Assembly: GCF_003353055.1 (NCBI RefSeq)
Contig: NZ_QKWJ01000011.1
Location: 87,004-151,003 of the forward strand
From: Cupriavidus lacunae
Lineage (GTDB): Bacteria > Pseudomonadota > Gammaproteobacteria > Burkholderiales > Burkholderiaceae
Length of the DNA: 64,000 nt
Direction of reading: 5' to 3'
The notes beneath the pieces were generated by a model. The model did no database searches, was not told the origin of the DNA, and was given only the letters and a program-made list of their open reading frames with translations. This document shows positions 35,721 to 44,590 of the stretch, piece by piece (positions within the stretch are counted from its first letter, which is position 1; every line of letters starts with the position of its first letter). Made by a program: the position numbers and the translations under genes.

Positions 35721-36539
35721 ATGGATCAGAACGAGATCCTGATAGACAAGAGCCGACCGGGCGTCGCGGTGCTGACGCTGAACCGCCCCGAACGCCTGAA
35801 CGCACTCAGCCAGCAGACAGTCCGCCGGCTTTCCAACGCACTCGACGAACTGTCCCGCGACGAGAAGGTCAGGGCAATCCTGCTTACCGGCGCGGGCCGT
35901 GGCTTCTGTGCCGGATGGGATCTCTCCAGCCCTCTGACCGACAGTTCCGGCGAGCCGATCGAGGCGCCGGCCTCAGTGACCGACTACTACCGCGGGCAGC
36001 AACTGTTCGCCGGCATGGTCCGCCGCCTGCGCGCAAGCCCCAAGGTCATCATCGCCGCGATCAACGGCGCCGCCGTGGGTGCGGGCTTCGCGCTGACGCT
36101 GGCGGCCGACATCCGGCTGGCGTCCCGATCCGCCGCGTTCCATGTCGGCGCGGTGCGCATCGGGCTCACCGCCGGGGAATGCGGCATCAGCTATCACCTC
36201 CCCCGCCTCATCGGCGCTTCGCGCGCGTTCGAGATCATGCTGTCTGGTCGCCCCGTGCAGGCGAGCGAGGCGGAGCGCATTGGCCTGGTAACCGCGGCGG
36301 TCGATGACGACCAACTGCTGGAGCAAGCCCTGGAGACCGCCGCCCTCGTGCTGCGCAACAGCCCTTATTCGACCCATCACACCAAGCAGCTCATGTGGGC
36401 CAACCTGGAAGCCGGCAGCCTCGATGCGGCGCTGGAAGTGGAGAACCACGCCCAAGTGCTGGCCCTGATGACCGAAGACTTCCACGAAGCGTCCCGCGCC
36501 TTCGCCGAGAAGCGAACGCCGGCATTTACCGGCCGGTAA
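35721..36539 (+). CDS. crotonase-family protein (enoyl-CoA hydratase/isomerase), 272 aa
   Basis: Typical blocks are TLNRPERLNALSQQ, LLTGAGRGFCAGWDLSS and INGAAVGAGFALTLAADIRLA. The two hydratase glutamates are replaced: Ala in GAGFALTLAAD and Ala in FHVGAVRIGLT. As with the protein at 31071, it may be an isomerase or another crotonase reaction rather than a hydratase. GAGG precedes the ATG at 35721. It is the first gene of a seven-gene plus-strand operon that ends at the terminator at 42904. Confidence 0.86.
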   Translation: MDQNEILIDKSRPGVAVLTLNRPERLNALSQQTVRRLSNALDELSRDEKVRAILLTGAGRGFCAGWDLSSPLTDSSGEPIEAPASVTDYYRGQQLFAGMVRRLRASPKVIIAAINGAAVGAGFALTLAADIRLASRSAAFHVGAVRIGLTAGECGISYHLPRLIGASRAFEIMLSGRPVQASEAERIGLVTAAVDDDQLLEQALETAALVLRNSPYSTHHTKQLMWANLEAGSLDAALEVENHAQVLALMTEDFHEASRAFAEKRTPAFTGR

Positions 36540-36585
36540 GGCCGCCCCTCTGAACCGATCAGCCCGACTCGATGGAGACGCAAGC

Positions 36586-38010
36586 ATGGACTTCTTTTCC
36601 GATTACACCCTCACCATTGGCGGCAAGGCACGCGCGACGGCGCGCAGCCTTGACGTGAAGAACCCCGCGACCGGTCAGCCGTTCGCGGCCGCGCCGGCCG
36701 CCTCGGCACAGGATCTCGACGACGCCGTCGCCGCCGCACAGGCTGCGCTCCCGGCCTGGAAGGCGTTGCCGATCGCGGAACGCCGGAACGTCATCAACGC
36801 GGCGGCCAACGCGATCAAGGCGAACGCCGACGATCTGGCGCGCCTCTTCACGCTGGAACAGGGCCGCCCGCTGGAGGCCGCCCGTCAGGAAATCCTGTTC
36901 GGCTCGTTCTGGCTGAAGGCCGTGGCGAAGCTAGACCTGCCGGTCGAAGTGGTCGAAGACACGCCTGCGCGGCGCGTAGAAATCCACCACGAACCGCTCG
37001 GCGTAGTCTGCGCGATCGTGCCGTGGAATTTCCCCTTCCTGCTGGCCACGTGGAAGATCGGCCCGGCCTTGCTCGCCGGCAACACGATGGTGATGAAGCC
37101 GTCGCCCTTCACGCCGCTGCTAGCGCTCAAGCTCGCCGAGCTGTGGCGTGAAATCCTCCCGCCCGGCGTCTTCAATGTCCTCTCCGGCGGCGACGAACTC
37201 GGCCCACTGATGACCGCCCATCCGGGCTTCGCGAAGATCTCGTTCACGGGTTCGACGGCCACCGGCAAGCGGGTGATGGAAGCCGCCGCGCGCGACCTGA
37301 AGAGCATCACGCTGGAACTGGGCGGCAACGACGTGGCGATCATCATGCCGGACGTCGACATCGACCAGGTTGCCCGGGAAATCTTCCACGGCGCCTTCTA
37401 CAACAGCGCGCAGGTGTGCGTGGCCACCAAGCGCCTGTACATCCACGACGATATCTACGACGCCCTGCGCGACCGGCTGCACGCACTGGCACTGGAAGCG
37501 AGAGTCGACGACGGCATGAAGCCGGGCACCCACTACGGCCCCGTCCAGAACGAACCGCTCCATCGCCGCCTCCTGGGCCTGATCGACGAAGCCCGCGCCG
37601 AGGGCCTGACGCTGCTCACCGGCCGCGAGACGCCCGACAACGGCGGCTACTTCGTCCCGCTTACGCTGGTGGACAACCCGCCCGAGCATGCGCGCGTCGT
37701 GGCCGAGGAGGCATTCGGCCCGGTCCTGCCGCTGCTCCGGTTCACGGACGTGGAAGACGTGATCCGCCGCGCGAACGACAGCAACTACGGCCTGGCCGGC
37801 GCCATCTGGTCGAAGAACGTCGACAACGCGGTAGCGATTGCGAAGCGCCTCGAAACCGGCACGGTCTGGATCAACCAGAACTTGCAGAACGCGCCGCACA
37901 TCCCGTTCGCGGGGCAGAAGGAGTCCGGCATTGGCGTGGAAAACGGCATGGAGGGGCTGAAGTCGTTCACCCAGATCAAGTCCATTTTCATTCCCAAGGC
38001 ACAGGCCTGA
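36586..38010 (+). CDS. NAD(P)-dependent aldehyde dehydrogenase, 474 aa
   Basis: All hallmarks are present: Asn148 (PWNFP), the general base Glu245 (ELGGND) and nucleophile Cys278 (NSAQVCVATKR), with the cofactor motif FTGSTATGK at 220-228. It oxidises an aldehyde to a carboxylic acid. In an operon with acyl-CoA dehydrogenases it may process an aldehyde released by side-chain cleavage, readying it for CoA ligation. It starts 46 bp after the crotonase gene. Specificity cannot be assigned. Confidence 0.92.
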   Translation: MDFFSDYTLTIGGKARATARSLDVKNPATGQPFAAAPAASAQDLDDAVAAAQAALPAWKALPIAERRNVINAAANAIKANADDLARLFTLEQGRPLEAARQEILFGSFWLKAVAKLDLPVEVVEDTPARRVEIHHEPLGVVCAIVPWNFPFLLATWKIGPALLAGNTMVMKPSPFTPLLALKLAELWREILPPGVFNVLSGGDELGPLMTAHPGFAKISFTGSTATGKRVMEAAARDLKSITLELGGNDVAIIMPDVDIDQVAREIFHGAFYNSAQVCVATKRLYIHDDIYDALRDRLHALALEARVDDGMKPGTHYGPVQNEPLHRRLLGLIDEARAEGLTLLTGRETPDNGGYFVPLTLVDNPPEHARVVAEEAFGPVLPLLRFTDVEDVIRRANDSNYGLAGAIWSKNVDNAVAIAKRLETGTVWINQNLQNAPHIPFAGQKESGIGVENGMEGLKSFTQIKSIFIPKAQA

Positions 38011-38066
38011 GGGAGTGTGCCGCAAGGATCGACGCCGGCTGCCCGATAGCCGGCCAAGGAGAAGCA

Positions 38067-39110
38067 ATGAGTGTGCAAGAGCCCGCGCTGCGCTGGCAGC
38101 TGAAGCGCCGTCCGAAGGGCGCCATCGAACCGGAAGACCTGGAACTCGTCGCGTACCGGCCGGCACCGTTGGCCAATGAGCAGATCGAGGTCCGCAACAT
38201 CTACCTCTCACTCGACCCCACGCAGCGGATCTGGATGAGCGACCGGGAGCAGTATCTGCCGCCCATCGAAGTGGGCAGCGCGATGCGCGGCACGACGGTT
38301 GGCGTGGTCACGGACTCCCGCTCCGGGCGCTTCAAGGCCGGCGATCTCGTGCAGTTGGGCCTAGCCGGCTGGGAAACACTCAGCGTCACCGATGCGCGCA
38401 TGGCGCGGCCCGTCAGCCCCCTGCCGGGTGTGCCGCTGACGGCCACGCTGAGCGTGCTGGGCGCCACCGGCCTCACCGCCTGGTTCGGCATGACGCGCGT
38501 GGGACAGGTCAAGGCCGGCGACACGGTCGTGGTCTCGGCCGCCGCCGGGGCGGTCGGCTCCGTTGCCGGCCAAATCGCGAAGCTGCGCGGTGCACGCGTG
38601 ATCGGCATCGCGGGCGGCAAGCAGAAATGCGACTGGCTGACCGGCGAACTCGGCTTCGATGGCGCCATCGACTACAAGCGCGAAGATGTCGGGGCAGCGC
38701 TCGACCGCCTTTGCCCCGACGGCATCGACCTCGACTTCGAGAACGTGGGCGGCGCGATCATGGAAGCCGTCTACACGCGCATGAACACCTTTGGCCGCAT
38801 GGTCCTGTGCGGCATGATTTCGAGCTACGAAAAGGATGGCCCGGTGCCGGGACCGGCCGACTTCTCGCGCATCCTGATGCGGCGGCTGCGCATCGAGGGA
38901 TTCGTCGTCGTGGATCACCTCCCGAAGGCGAAAGAGGCGTTGGCCGAGCTGGAGCCCTGGGTGGCCGGCGGTCAGATCCAATGGCGGGATCACGTCGTGC
39001 CGGGCATCGAAAACGCGCTGGAAGCGATGCAGATGTTGTTCTCCGGCAGGAATGACGGCAAGCTGCTGGTCGGCATCACGCAGGAGTCGGACGGGAGGGC
39101 CCGACCATGA
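38067..39110 (+). CDS. zinc-free MDR-family NADP-dependent oxidoreductase (leukotriene B4 dehydrogenase-like), 347 aa
   Basis: The protein matches the prostaglandin reductase/LTB4 12-hydroxydehydrogenase branch of medium-chain reductases: NIYLSLDPTQRIWM and the Rossmann motif AAAGAVGSVAG (158-168), with no zinc-binding cysteines. Such enzymes reduce alpha,beta-unsaturated ketones with NADPH. AAGGAG precedes the ATG at 38067. Its stop codon overlaps the EthD gene start (ATGA), so the two are translationally coupled. A likely role is saturation of an enone intermediate from ring oxidation; this is inference. Confidence 0.9.
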   Translation: MSVQEPALRWQLKRRPKGAIEPEDLELVAYRPAPLANEQIEVRNIYLSLDPTQRIWMSDREQYLPPIEVGSAMRGTTVGVVTDSRSGRFKAGDLVQLGLAGWETLSVTDARMARPVSPLPGVPLTATLSVLGATGLTAWFGMTRVGQVKAGDTVVVSAAAGAVGSVAGQIAKLRGARVIGIAGGKQKCDWLTGELGFDGAIDYKREDVGAALDRLCPDGIDLDFENVGGAIMEAVYTRMNTFGRMVLCGMISSYEKDGPVPGPADFSRILMRRLRIEGFVVVDHLPKAKEALAELEPWVAGGQIQWRDHVVPGIENALEAMQMLFSGRNDGKLLVGITQESDGRARP

Positions 39111-39490
39111 TCAAGATCGTCTTCTGCCTCCGGCGGCTCCCGTCCCTGAGCCGGGCGGAATTCCAGGCCTACTGGCGTGACATGCATGCGCCGCTCGTCG
39201 CGGAACATGCGCCGACACTCGGCATCGAGCGCTACGTCCAGTGCCACACCCTCGACGACGCCACCTTCGCCAGCTTCTCGCGCAGCCGTGGCGGCCACCC
39301 GCCGTTCGATGGCGTGGCCGAACTCTGGTTCTCCGAAGTGCCGGCCGGCCCCGTAGAGGAGCGTCGGCGCGCCAGCCAGATCCTGCTAGATGACGAGCAC
39401 CGCTTCATCGACCTGCCGGCCTCGCCGATCTTCTTCACGCGGGAACATGAAGTGCTGAAGGATTTCATCGACCTCCGCGCGCGGCGGTGA
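39107..39490 (+). CDS. EthD-domain protein, 127 aa
   Basis: The sequence fits the ferredoxin-like (dimeric alpha-beta barrel) EthD family: IKIVFCLRRLPSLSRAEFQAYWRDMHAPLV with its conserved aromatic and His, then YVQCHT and FDGVAELWF. EthD proteins are small helpers or tautomerase-like enzymes of oxidative catabolism; the founding member is needed for ETBE degradation but has no proven activity. It overlaps the MDR gene by 4 bp. Confidence 0.85.
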   Translation: MIKIVFCLRRLPSLSRAEFQAYWRDMHAPLVAEHAPTLGIERYVQCHTLDDATFASFSRSRGGHPPFDGVAELWFSEVPAGPVEERRRASQILLDDEHRFIDLPASPIFFTREHEVLKDFIDLRARR

Positions 39491-39561
39491 GCGTTGCGCG
39501 CCTGTTTGCCTGTGTGCCGACCGTGTCGGCACATTCCACCCCCGCCCAATCCCGACCCGAC

Positions 39562-40401
39562 ATGAACACACCCGCTGGAAAAGTCTTTGTGATTACCGGC
39601 GCCGGCCGCATGCGCGGCATCGGCCGCGCCACCGCCCTGCGTCTTGCGCGCGACGGCGCGGACGTTGTGGTAACTGCCCAGCGCCGCAATCCCGCGAGCT
39701 TTCCCGAACACGAGCGCGCGGCGCAATGGCGCGGGATCGAATCGCTCGCCGAGGAGATCAGAGGGCTGGGCCGCCGCAGCATGGCGATCGAATGTGACGT
39801 GACGCGCGGCGCCGACGTTGAATCCATGATCCACGCGGCCGTGGAAGGCATGGGCCGCATCGACGGCGTGGTCAACAACGCCGGCGTCCCCAGCGGTGCG
39901 GGCGACATGCCGATCGTTGACCTCGATGAGGCCGAGTGGAAGCGCACGATGGCCGTCAATCTCGACGGTGTGTTCCTGGTATCGCAGGCCGTCGCGCGCG
40001 TGCTGATCCGCCAGGGCGAGGGCGGCGCGATCGTCAACCTGTCCTCCGTGGCCGGACGGATCGGCATGGCGAACTACGGCGCCTACAGCACCACCAAGTT
40101 CGGCGTGATCGGCCTGACGCAGCAGATGGCGCAGGAACTGGCGCGGCACGACATCCGCGTCAATTGCATCTGCCCCGGGTTGACCGACACCGACATGCTG
40201 GACGGCACCTTCGGCCGCTCCGCTGCCCGCTCCGGCAAGGCATTCGACACGATCAAGAGCGGCAGCGTGCGGGGCGTCCCTATGCGGCGCCAGGGAATGC
40301 CCGACGAGCAGGCAGCGGCGATCGCGTTCCTGCTGAGCCCGGATGCGTCCTACATCACCGGCCAGGCCATGAACGTCGACGGCGGCATGCGCATGGACTG
40401 A
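39562..40401 (+). CDS. short-chain dehydrogenase/reductase, 279 aa
   Basis: SDR with a slightly enlarged cofactor loop (TGAGRMRGIG), NNAG, catalytic Ser (NLSSVAG), Tyr and Lys (AYSTTKFG), and the usual C-terminal GQAMNVDGG. I prefer the ATG at 39562, right before the Rossmann strand; a GTG at 39487 overlapping the EthD stop is the alternative, and neither has a strong ribosome site. Probably a hydroxyacyl-CoA or alcohol dehydrogenase of the pathway; substrate unknown. Confidence 0.88.
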   Translation: MNTPAGKVFVITGAGRMRGIGRATALRLARDGADVVVTAQRRNPASFPEHERAAQWRGIESLAEEIRGLGRRSMAIECDVTRGADVESMIHAAVEGMGRIDGVVNNAGVPSGAGDMPIVDLDEAEWKRTMAVNLDGVFLVSQAVARVLIRQGEGGAIVNLSSVAGRIGMANYGAYSTTKFGVIGLTQQMAQELARHDIRVNCICPGLTDTDMLDGTFGRSAARSGKAFDTIKSGSVRGVPMRRQGMPDEQAAAIAFLLSPDASYITGQAMNVDGGMRMD

Positions 40402-40479
40402 GTCATCGGGAGCGATCGTTCCGTTCCCGGCAAATTTCACGACCGCTATGGTTGTAGCGGCCTTCACAGGAGATTGACC

Positions 40480-41703
40480 ATGGAACTTCGGTGGAGCGAC
40501 GCCGAACTTGCCTTTCGCGATGAAGTCCGAGCGTTCATCCAGGCAAACCTGACCGACGAGCTGCGCGACGCGGGCCGCCACATGACGAGCGTCTATGTTG
40601 ACCATCACGCCTCGATCACCTGGCAGCGCAAGCTGTTTGAAAAGGGCTGGGGCGCCCCGTCCTGGCCCGTGGAGCACGGCGGGTGCGACTGGAGCGTCGC
40701 GCAGCGCTACCACTACACCCGCGAGCGCCTAACAGCCGGTGCACCGCCGGCCCCGCTAGGCATCCACATGTGCGGCCCGGCGCTGATCCGCTACGGCACC
40801 GACGCACAGAAGGCGTTTTTCCTGCCGAAGATGCTCACCGGCGAGCACTACTGGTGCCAGGGCTACTCCGAGCCCAACTCCGGCTCCGACCTCGCCTCGC
40901 TCCAGATGCGCGCCGAGGACGACGGCGATGACTTCCTCTGCAACGGCTCCAAGATCTGGACGACCCACGCCAACGTGGCGAACTGGATGTTCTGCCTCGT
41001 CCGCACTGAGAAGTGCGAGCGTCCGCAGCGCGGCATCACGTTCCTGCTGATCGACATGGCGAGCCCGGGCATCACCGTGTGGCCCATCGTCGCGCCATCG
41101 GGCGAGCACATCCAGAACCAGGTGTTCTTCGACAACGTGCGCGTGCCCAAGGCCAATGCCGTGGGGAAGATCGGCGATGGGTGGGCCGTTGCGAAATACT
41201 TGCTGGAGCATGAGCGGGGCGGCACCGCCTACGCGCCCGATCTCCAGGTCAGGCTGGACCGGATCGCCGCCTTCGCCGCGACGGTCCCGGGCCACGACAC
41301 CTCCGCTCTCATCGACGACCCGGCCTTCGCCCACAAGCTCGCCGCCGCGCGCATCCGCGTGCACGCGCTGGAGTTGTATGAATTCCGCGCCATGTCGGAG
41401 GCGGCGAACGGCGGTTCGCCCGGCCTCGCGGCATCGGTGATGAAAGTCGTCGGCACCGAACTGAGCCAGCACGTGACCGAGCTGGCGCTCGAAGCTGCGG
41501 GCGACTACGGCATCGCCTATCAACCCCAGGCCACCCGGCCCGGCGGCCCGGTGGTATTGCCGTTCGGCGCCGGGCCGCATGTGGGCCCGGCCTTTGCCGC
41601 CATTGCCCCGCTGCACTACCTGAACGACCGGGCCGGGACGATCTACGCCGGCTCCAACGAGATCCAGCGGAACATCATCGCCAAGGCAGGGCTGGGCCTC
41701 TGA
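40480..41703 (+). CDS. acyl-CoA dehydrogenase, first of an adjacent pair, 407 aa
   Basis: The acyl-CoA dehydrogenase fold is shown by QGYSEPNSGSDLASL, WTTHAN and the C-terminal IYAGSNEIQRNI. The catalytic Glu expected in the C-terminal YEGxxxIQ position is Ala (about A390) here, so the base must be elsewhere or in a partner. AGGAG precedes the ATG at 40480. It is followed after 40 bp by a second, shorter dehydrogenase gene. This layout matches heterotetrameric alpha2beta2 dehydrogenases of steroid side-chain degradation (FadE28/29-like), which is the suggested arrangement. Confidence 0.9.
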   Translation: MELRWSDAELAFRDEVRAFIQANLTDELRDAGRHMTSVYVDHHASITWQRKLFEKGWGAPSWPVEHGGCDWSVAQRYHYTRERLTAGAPPAPLGIHMCGPALIRYGTDAQKAFFLPKMLTGEHYWCQGYSEPNSGSDLASLQMRAEDDGDDFLCNGSKIWTTHANVANWMFCLVRTEKCERPQRGITFLLIDMASPGITVWPIVAPSGEHIQNQVFFDNVRVPKANAVGKIGDGWAVAKYLLEHERGGTAYAPDLQVRLDRIAAFAATVPGHDTSALIDDPAFAHKLAAARIRVHALELYEFRAMSEAANGGSPGLAASVMKVVGTELSQHVTELALEAAGDYGIAYQPQATRPGGPVVLPFGAGPHVGPAFAAIAPLHYLNDRAGTIYAGSNEIQRNIIAKAGLGL

Positions 41704-41743
41704 TGACGCCCGGCATCGCACGCAACCGAGATCCGAGACACCC

Positions 41744-42886
41744 ATGCACTTCTCGCTGAACAACGAACAGACACTGCTGCGCAACAGCCTGCGGGCGTTC
41801 CTGCGCGACCGCTATCCCTTTTCCTCGCGCAAGGACGCCAGCCAATCGGACAAGGGCTGGCGCCCCGACATCTGGCGCGCGCTCGGGAAGGAGCTTGGCA
41901 TCCTGGGCGCGGCCCTTCCGGAAGACGTGGGCGGCAGCGGCGGCGGCCCGGTCGAGAACATGATCGTCATGGAGGAACTGGGCCGGGCCCTCGCGCTGGA
42001 GCCGTTCGCGGAATCGGTGGTGATGGCCGGCGGGTTGCTGCGCCGCGCCGTGGGCCAGCGCGCACGCGACCTGCTCGCCGCCGTGCTCGCCGGAGACGAC
42101 ACCGTTGCGGTGGGATGGAACGAGCCTGGCGCACGCTTCGGACTTGCAACGGTCGGCACGCAGGCACGGAAGCAGGGCGACGGATGGTGTCTCGACGGTC
42201 ACAAGGTGGCCGTCATCGGCGCGCAGTGGGGGTCCAGCCTGATCGTCACAGCCCGCAGCGGCGGCGCCGCGTCAGACCGTTATGGCATTTCCCTCTTCCT
42301 CGTCGAGCGCGAACGTCCTGGCGTGACGCTGCGCGAGTACCACACCATCGACGGCCGGCGCGCGGCGGACGTGGTTCTCGACGGCGTGATGCTTCCCGCC
42401 GATGCGCTGCTGGGCGCTGAGGGCCAGGCTTTTGACCTCATCGAACGCATCGCCGACGAGGCCGTGGCGGCGCAATGCGCGGAGGCGGTCGGCCTAATGG
42501 AAAGGATGCTGGAGGACACCGTCGCCTATACCCGCCAGCGCGAGCAGTTCGGCCAGCCGATCTCGTCCTTCCAGGTCCTGCAGCACCGCATGGCGGACAT
42601 GATGATCCAGGTTGAACTGGCCCGGTCGTCGGTCTACGGCGCGACGTTGAAGCTGGATGCGGAACCGGCCGAACGTGCAAGGGCGGCGTCCGCCGCGAAG
42701 GTCACGACCGATCAGGCCTGCCGCTTCGTCGGCCAGAACGCCATCCAGCTTCACGGCGGCATGGGCATGAGCGACGAGCTTCCCGTCACGCATTACTTCA
42801 AGCGGGCCACGGTTCTTGGCAATACGCTGGGCAGCGCGGACTTCCATGTCCGGCGTTTTGCGGGATTCGAGCGCGAAGCGGCTTGA
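41744..42886 (+). CDS. acyl-CoA dehydrogenase, second of an adjacent pair, 380 aa
   Basis: The C-terminal half is clearly acyl-CoA dehydrogenase (YTRQREQFGQPISSFQVLQHR, IQLHGGMGMSDE), while the N-terminal half is diverged. It lacks any YEGT/YAGS motif at the C-terminus (GNTLGSADFHVRRF instead). With the preceding gene it probably forms a heteromeric enzyme in which only one subunit type is fully equipped for FAD and base catalysis. It is the last gene of the operon and is followed 17 bp later by a strong terminator. Confidence 0.88.
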   Translation: MHFSLNNEQTLLRNSLRAFLRDRYPFSSRKDASQSDKGWRPDIWRALGKELGILGAALPEDVGGSGGGPVENMIVMEELGRALALEPFAESVVMAGGLLRRAVGQRARDLLAAVLAGDDTVAVGWNEPGARFGLATVGTQARKQGDGWCLDGHKVAVIGAQWGSSLIVTARSGGAASDRYGISLFLVERERPGVTLREYHTIDGRRAADVVLDGVMLPADALLGAEGQAFDLIERIADEAVAAQCAEAVGLMERMLEDTVAYTRQREQFGQPISSFQVLQHRMADMMIQVELARSSVYGATLKLDAEPAERARAASAAKVTTDQACRFVGQNAIQLHGGMGMSDELPVTHYFKRATVLGNTLGSADFHVRRFAGFEREAA

Positions 42887-42903
42887 TGTAGCCGGAAAAG
42901 AGA

Positions 42904-42928
42904 GGGGGCGCCGTGGCGCCCCCTTTTT
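42904..42928. terminator. rho-independent terminator, bidirectional
   Basis: GGGGGCGCC, a 2-nt loop and GGCGCCCCC form a perfect 9-bp stem followed by TTTTT on the plus strand. It sits between the convergent acyl-CoA dehydrogenase (stop 42886) and thiolase-like (stop 42932) genes. On the minus strand a weaker T-rich stretch follows the stem. Confidence 0.88.
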
Positions 42929-42931
42929 GCA

Positions 42932-44098
42932 TCACAGATTGTCAGCCCCGAACACTGCCGAACTGACTGTCGGCGCTCCAGGCCCGCCTGTCATCAGACA
43001 GATCTTCGCATCCGGCACCGGATTGGCCGACTCGCCGCGCAGTACCCGCACCGACTCGATGGCCGTGCCGATGCCATGCACGAAGCCGTGGGCAAAGTTC
43101 CCGCCCGAGGTATTGACCGGCAGTTTCCCGGTCGGTGCGATCAGGTTCTCGAACCGGATCTCTTCGGCGACGTTCTCGTACGTGCAGAAGCCGTGGTCGA
43201 TCAGCGACATGACACCCTGCGCGCTGAAGTTCTCGTAGAGCTGGATCACGTCCACGTCCGCCGGCGTCAAGCCCGTCTGCTGCCACAGCCTGCGTGCAAC
43301 CGGCTTGAAGCCCGCGGAGGCGTAGTCGTCGTCATTGTCGAGCAGGTCGCCCCACCCTTTCGCCGTGCCATTGGCCACGCCCAGCAGCCGCACCGGCTTC
43401 TTGCGGAGATCCCGAGCGCGCTCGGTCGAGACAAGCAACAACGCACCCGCGCCGTCGTTCTCGCGCGAGCAGTCGAACAGCCGGAACGGCTCGGCAATCC
43501 AGCGGCCGTGGCGATACACATCCAGGTCGAGATCCTTGCCGCTGGCCATCGCCTCCGGATTGCGGGAGCCGTGGTAGTAGGAGGCACGGACCAGTTCCTC
43601 GGCCACCGACTTCGGCACCTTGTGGTGCTCGAACATCCGCTGTGCCCGCAGCGCGCAAAGCTGCGCGGGCGCCATCAGCCCGGCGCTGATGCAATGCGCG
43701 TTGAGGTGGTGACGCATCACCGCAGCCGACAGGCGTCCACTGTTGTCCTGCACCAGCGCGCGGAACACCACCACCGCCGAGGCCTGCCCCGTCGCAATGG
43801 CCGCCGCCGCGATGCCGAACGCCGCCGCGATGCCGCCGCCGCCGCCGCCCCAGACCTGGGAGTTGAAGCATAGCTCCCTCGTGCCCAGGTCCGACATCAG
43901 CCGCACAGGCTCGTTGTTGTCGTCGCCATACGCGACAAACCCATCCACGTCCGCCGGATCGAAGCCGGCATCCTCGCAAGCGTCGACAATCGCCCTGACC
44001 AGGACGGCCTGCTCCGGCATCGGTGCGCTTCCGCGCTTGTACTGCCGCAGGCCCAGCCCGGCCACCGAGACGGACCCACAGAATTCATTCGGATTCAT
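42932..44098 (-). CDS. thiolase-like protein (SCP2-thiolase/Ltp2-type, probable aldolase), 388 aa
   Basis: This is a thiolase-fold protein without the nucleophilic Cys: the equivalent region reads NSQVWGGGGGGI (79-90). The C-terminal NTSGGNFAHGFVHG and TGGPGAPT blocks are of the lipid-transfer-protein type. Homologues Ltp2 and DitF-like proteins, together with a DUF35 partner, cleave beta-hydroxyacyl-CoAs by retro-aldol reaction in steroid side-chain degradation. The ATG at 44098 shares one base with the stop of the DUF35 gene (TGATG), so the two are tightly coupled, as expected for subunits. Aldolase function is inferred from family and context. Confidence 0.85.
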   Translation of the reverse strand: MNPNEFCGSVSVAGLGLRQYKRGSAPMPEQAVLVRAIVDACEDAGFDPADVDGFVAYGDDNNEPVRLMSDLGTRELCFNSQVWGGGGGGIAAAFGIAAAAIATGQASAVVVFRALVQDNSGRLSAAVMRHHLNAHCISAGLMAPAQLCALRAQRMFEHHKVPKSVAEELVRASYYHGSRNPEAMASGKDLDLDVYRHGRWIAEPFRLFDCSRENDGAGALLLVSTERARDLRKKPVRLLGVANGTAKGWGDLLDNDDDYASAGFKPVARRLWQQTGLTPADVDVIQLYENFSAQGVMSLIDHGFCTYENVAEEIRFENLIAPTGKLPVNTSGGNFAHGFVHGIGTAIESVRVLRGESANPVPDAKICLMTGGPGAPTVSSAVFGADNL

Positions 44099-44514
44099 CA
44101 CGCCTCCCGTTCCGATTCGTCGCCCACGGGCGTCCACTTCAGACCATGCACGGCCTCACCCTCCCATTCGAACTGCCAGGGCTCGGCCGTTACGCGCTGC
44201 CCGATCCGGACCGGCAAGCCGGCATCTGCCATCACGCCATTCAATCGTTTGCCTCCCGCACCGTCGAGTTCGACGATCACGCTCACATACGGCAAGCCCT
44301 TCGCCTGCCAGCCGAAGTCGTGCCAGGTGCGGGTCCACGTGAAGATGCGGCCGCGTGGCGCCACTTCGTGCCAGCCCTGCTCCCATGACCCACACTCGCC
44401 GCAACGCCAGACCGCCGGCCAGTGCCACGCGCCGCAGCCGCTGCATTGCTGCATTTTCAGACTGCCTTCCGCGAGCGCGTTCCAGTACTCGGCGTCCGCT
44501 CCCAATCCTTTCAT
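44098..44514 (-). CDS. DUF35 OB-fold zinc-ribbon protein, partner of the thiolase-like protein, 138 aa
   Basis: A rubredoxin-like zinc ribbon has its ligands at C24, C27, C38 and C41 (CSGCG, CGECG), followed by an OB fold (RGRIFTWTRTWHDF, LPYVSVIVELDG). DUF35 proteins bind thiolase-like or HMG-CoA-synthase-like partners and, in the Ltp2-ChsH2 aldolase, form part of the active complex. The gene lies 76 bp after a true thiolase gene and overlaps the thiolase-like gene, so partnership is very likely. Confidence 0.9.
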   Translation of the reverse strand: MKGLGADAEYWNALAEGSLKMQQCSGCGAWHWPAVWRCGECGSWEQGWHEVAPRGRIFTWTRTWHDFGWQAKGLPYVSVIVELDGAGGKRLNGVMADAGLPVRIGQRVTAEPWQFEWEGEAVHGLKWTPVGDESEREA

Positions 44515-44590
44515 TCCAGCCCTCCACGAAAATTGATGTCAGTCGTCCGTCGCCCTCGCCGCGTGCCCGCTGCGGCGATGGCGACGAGGG

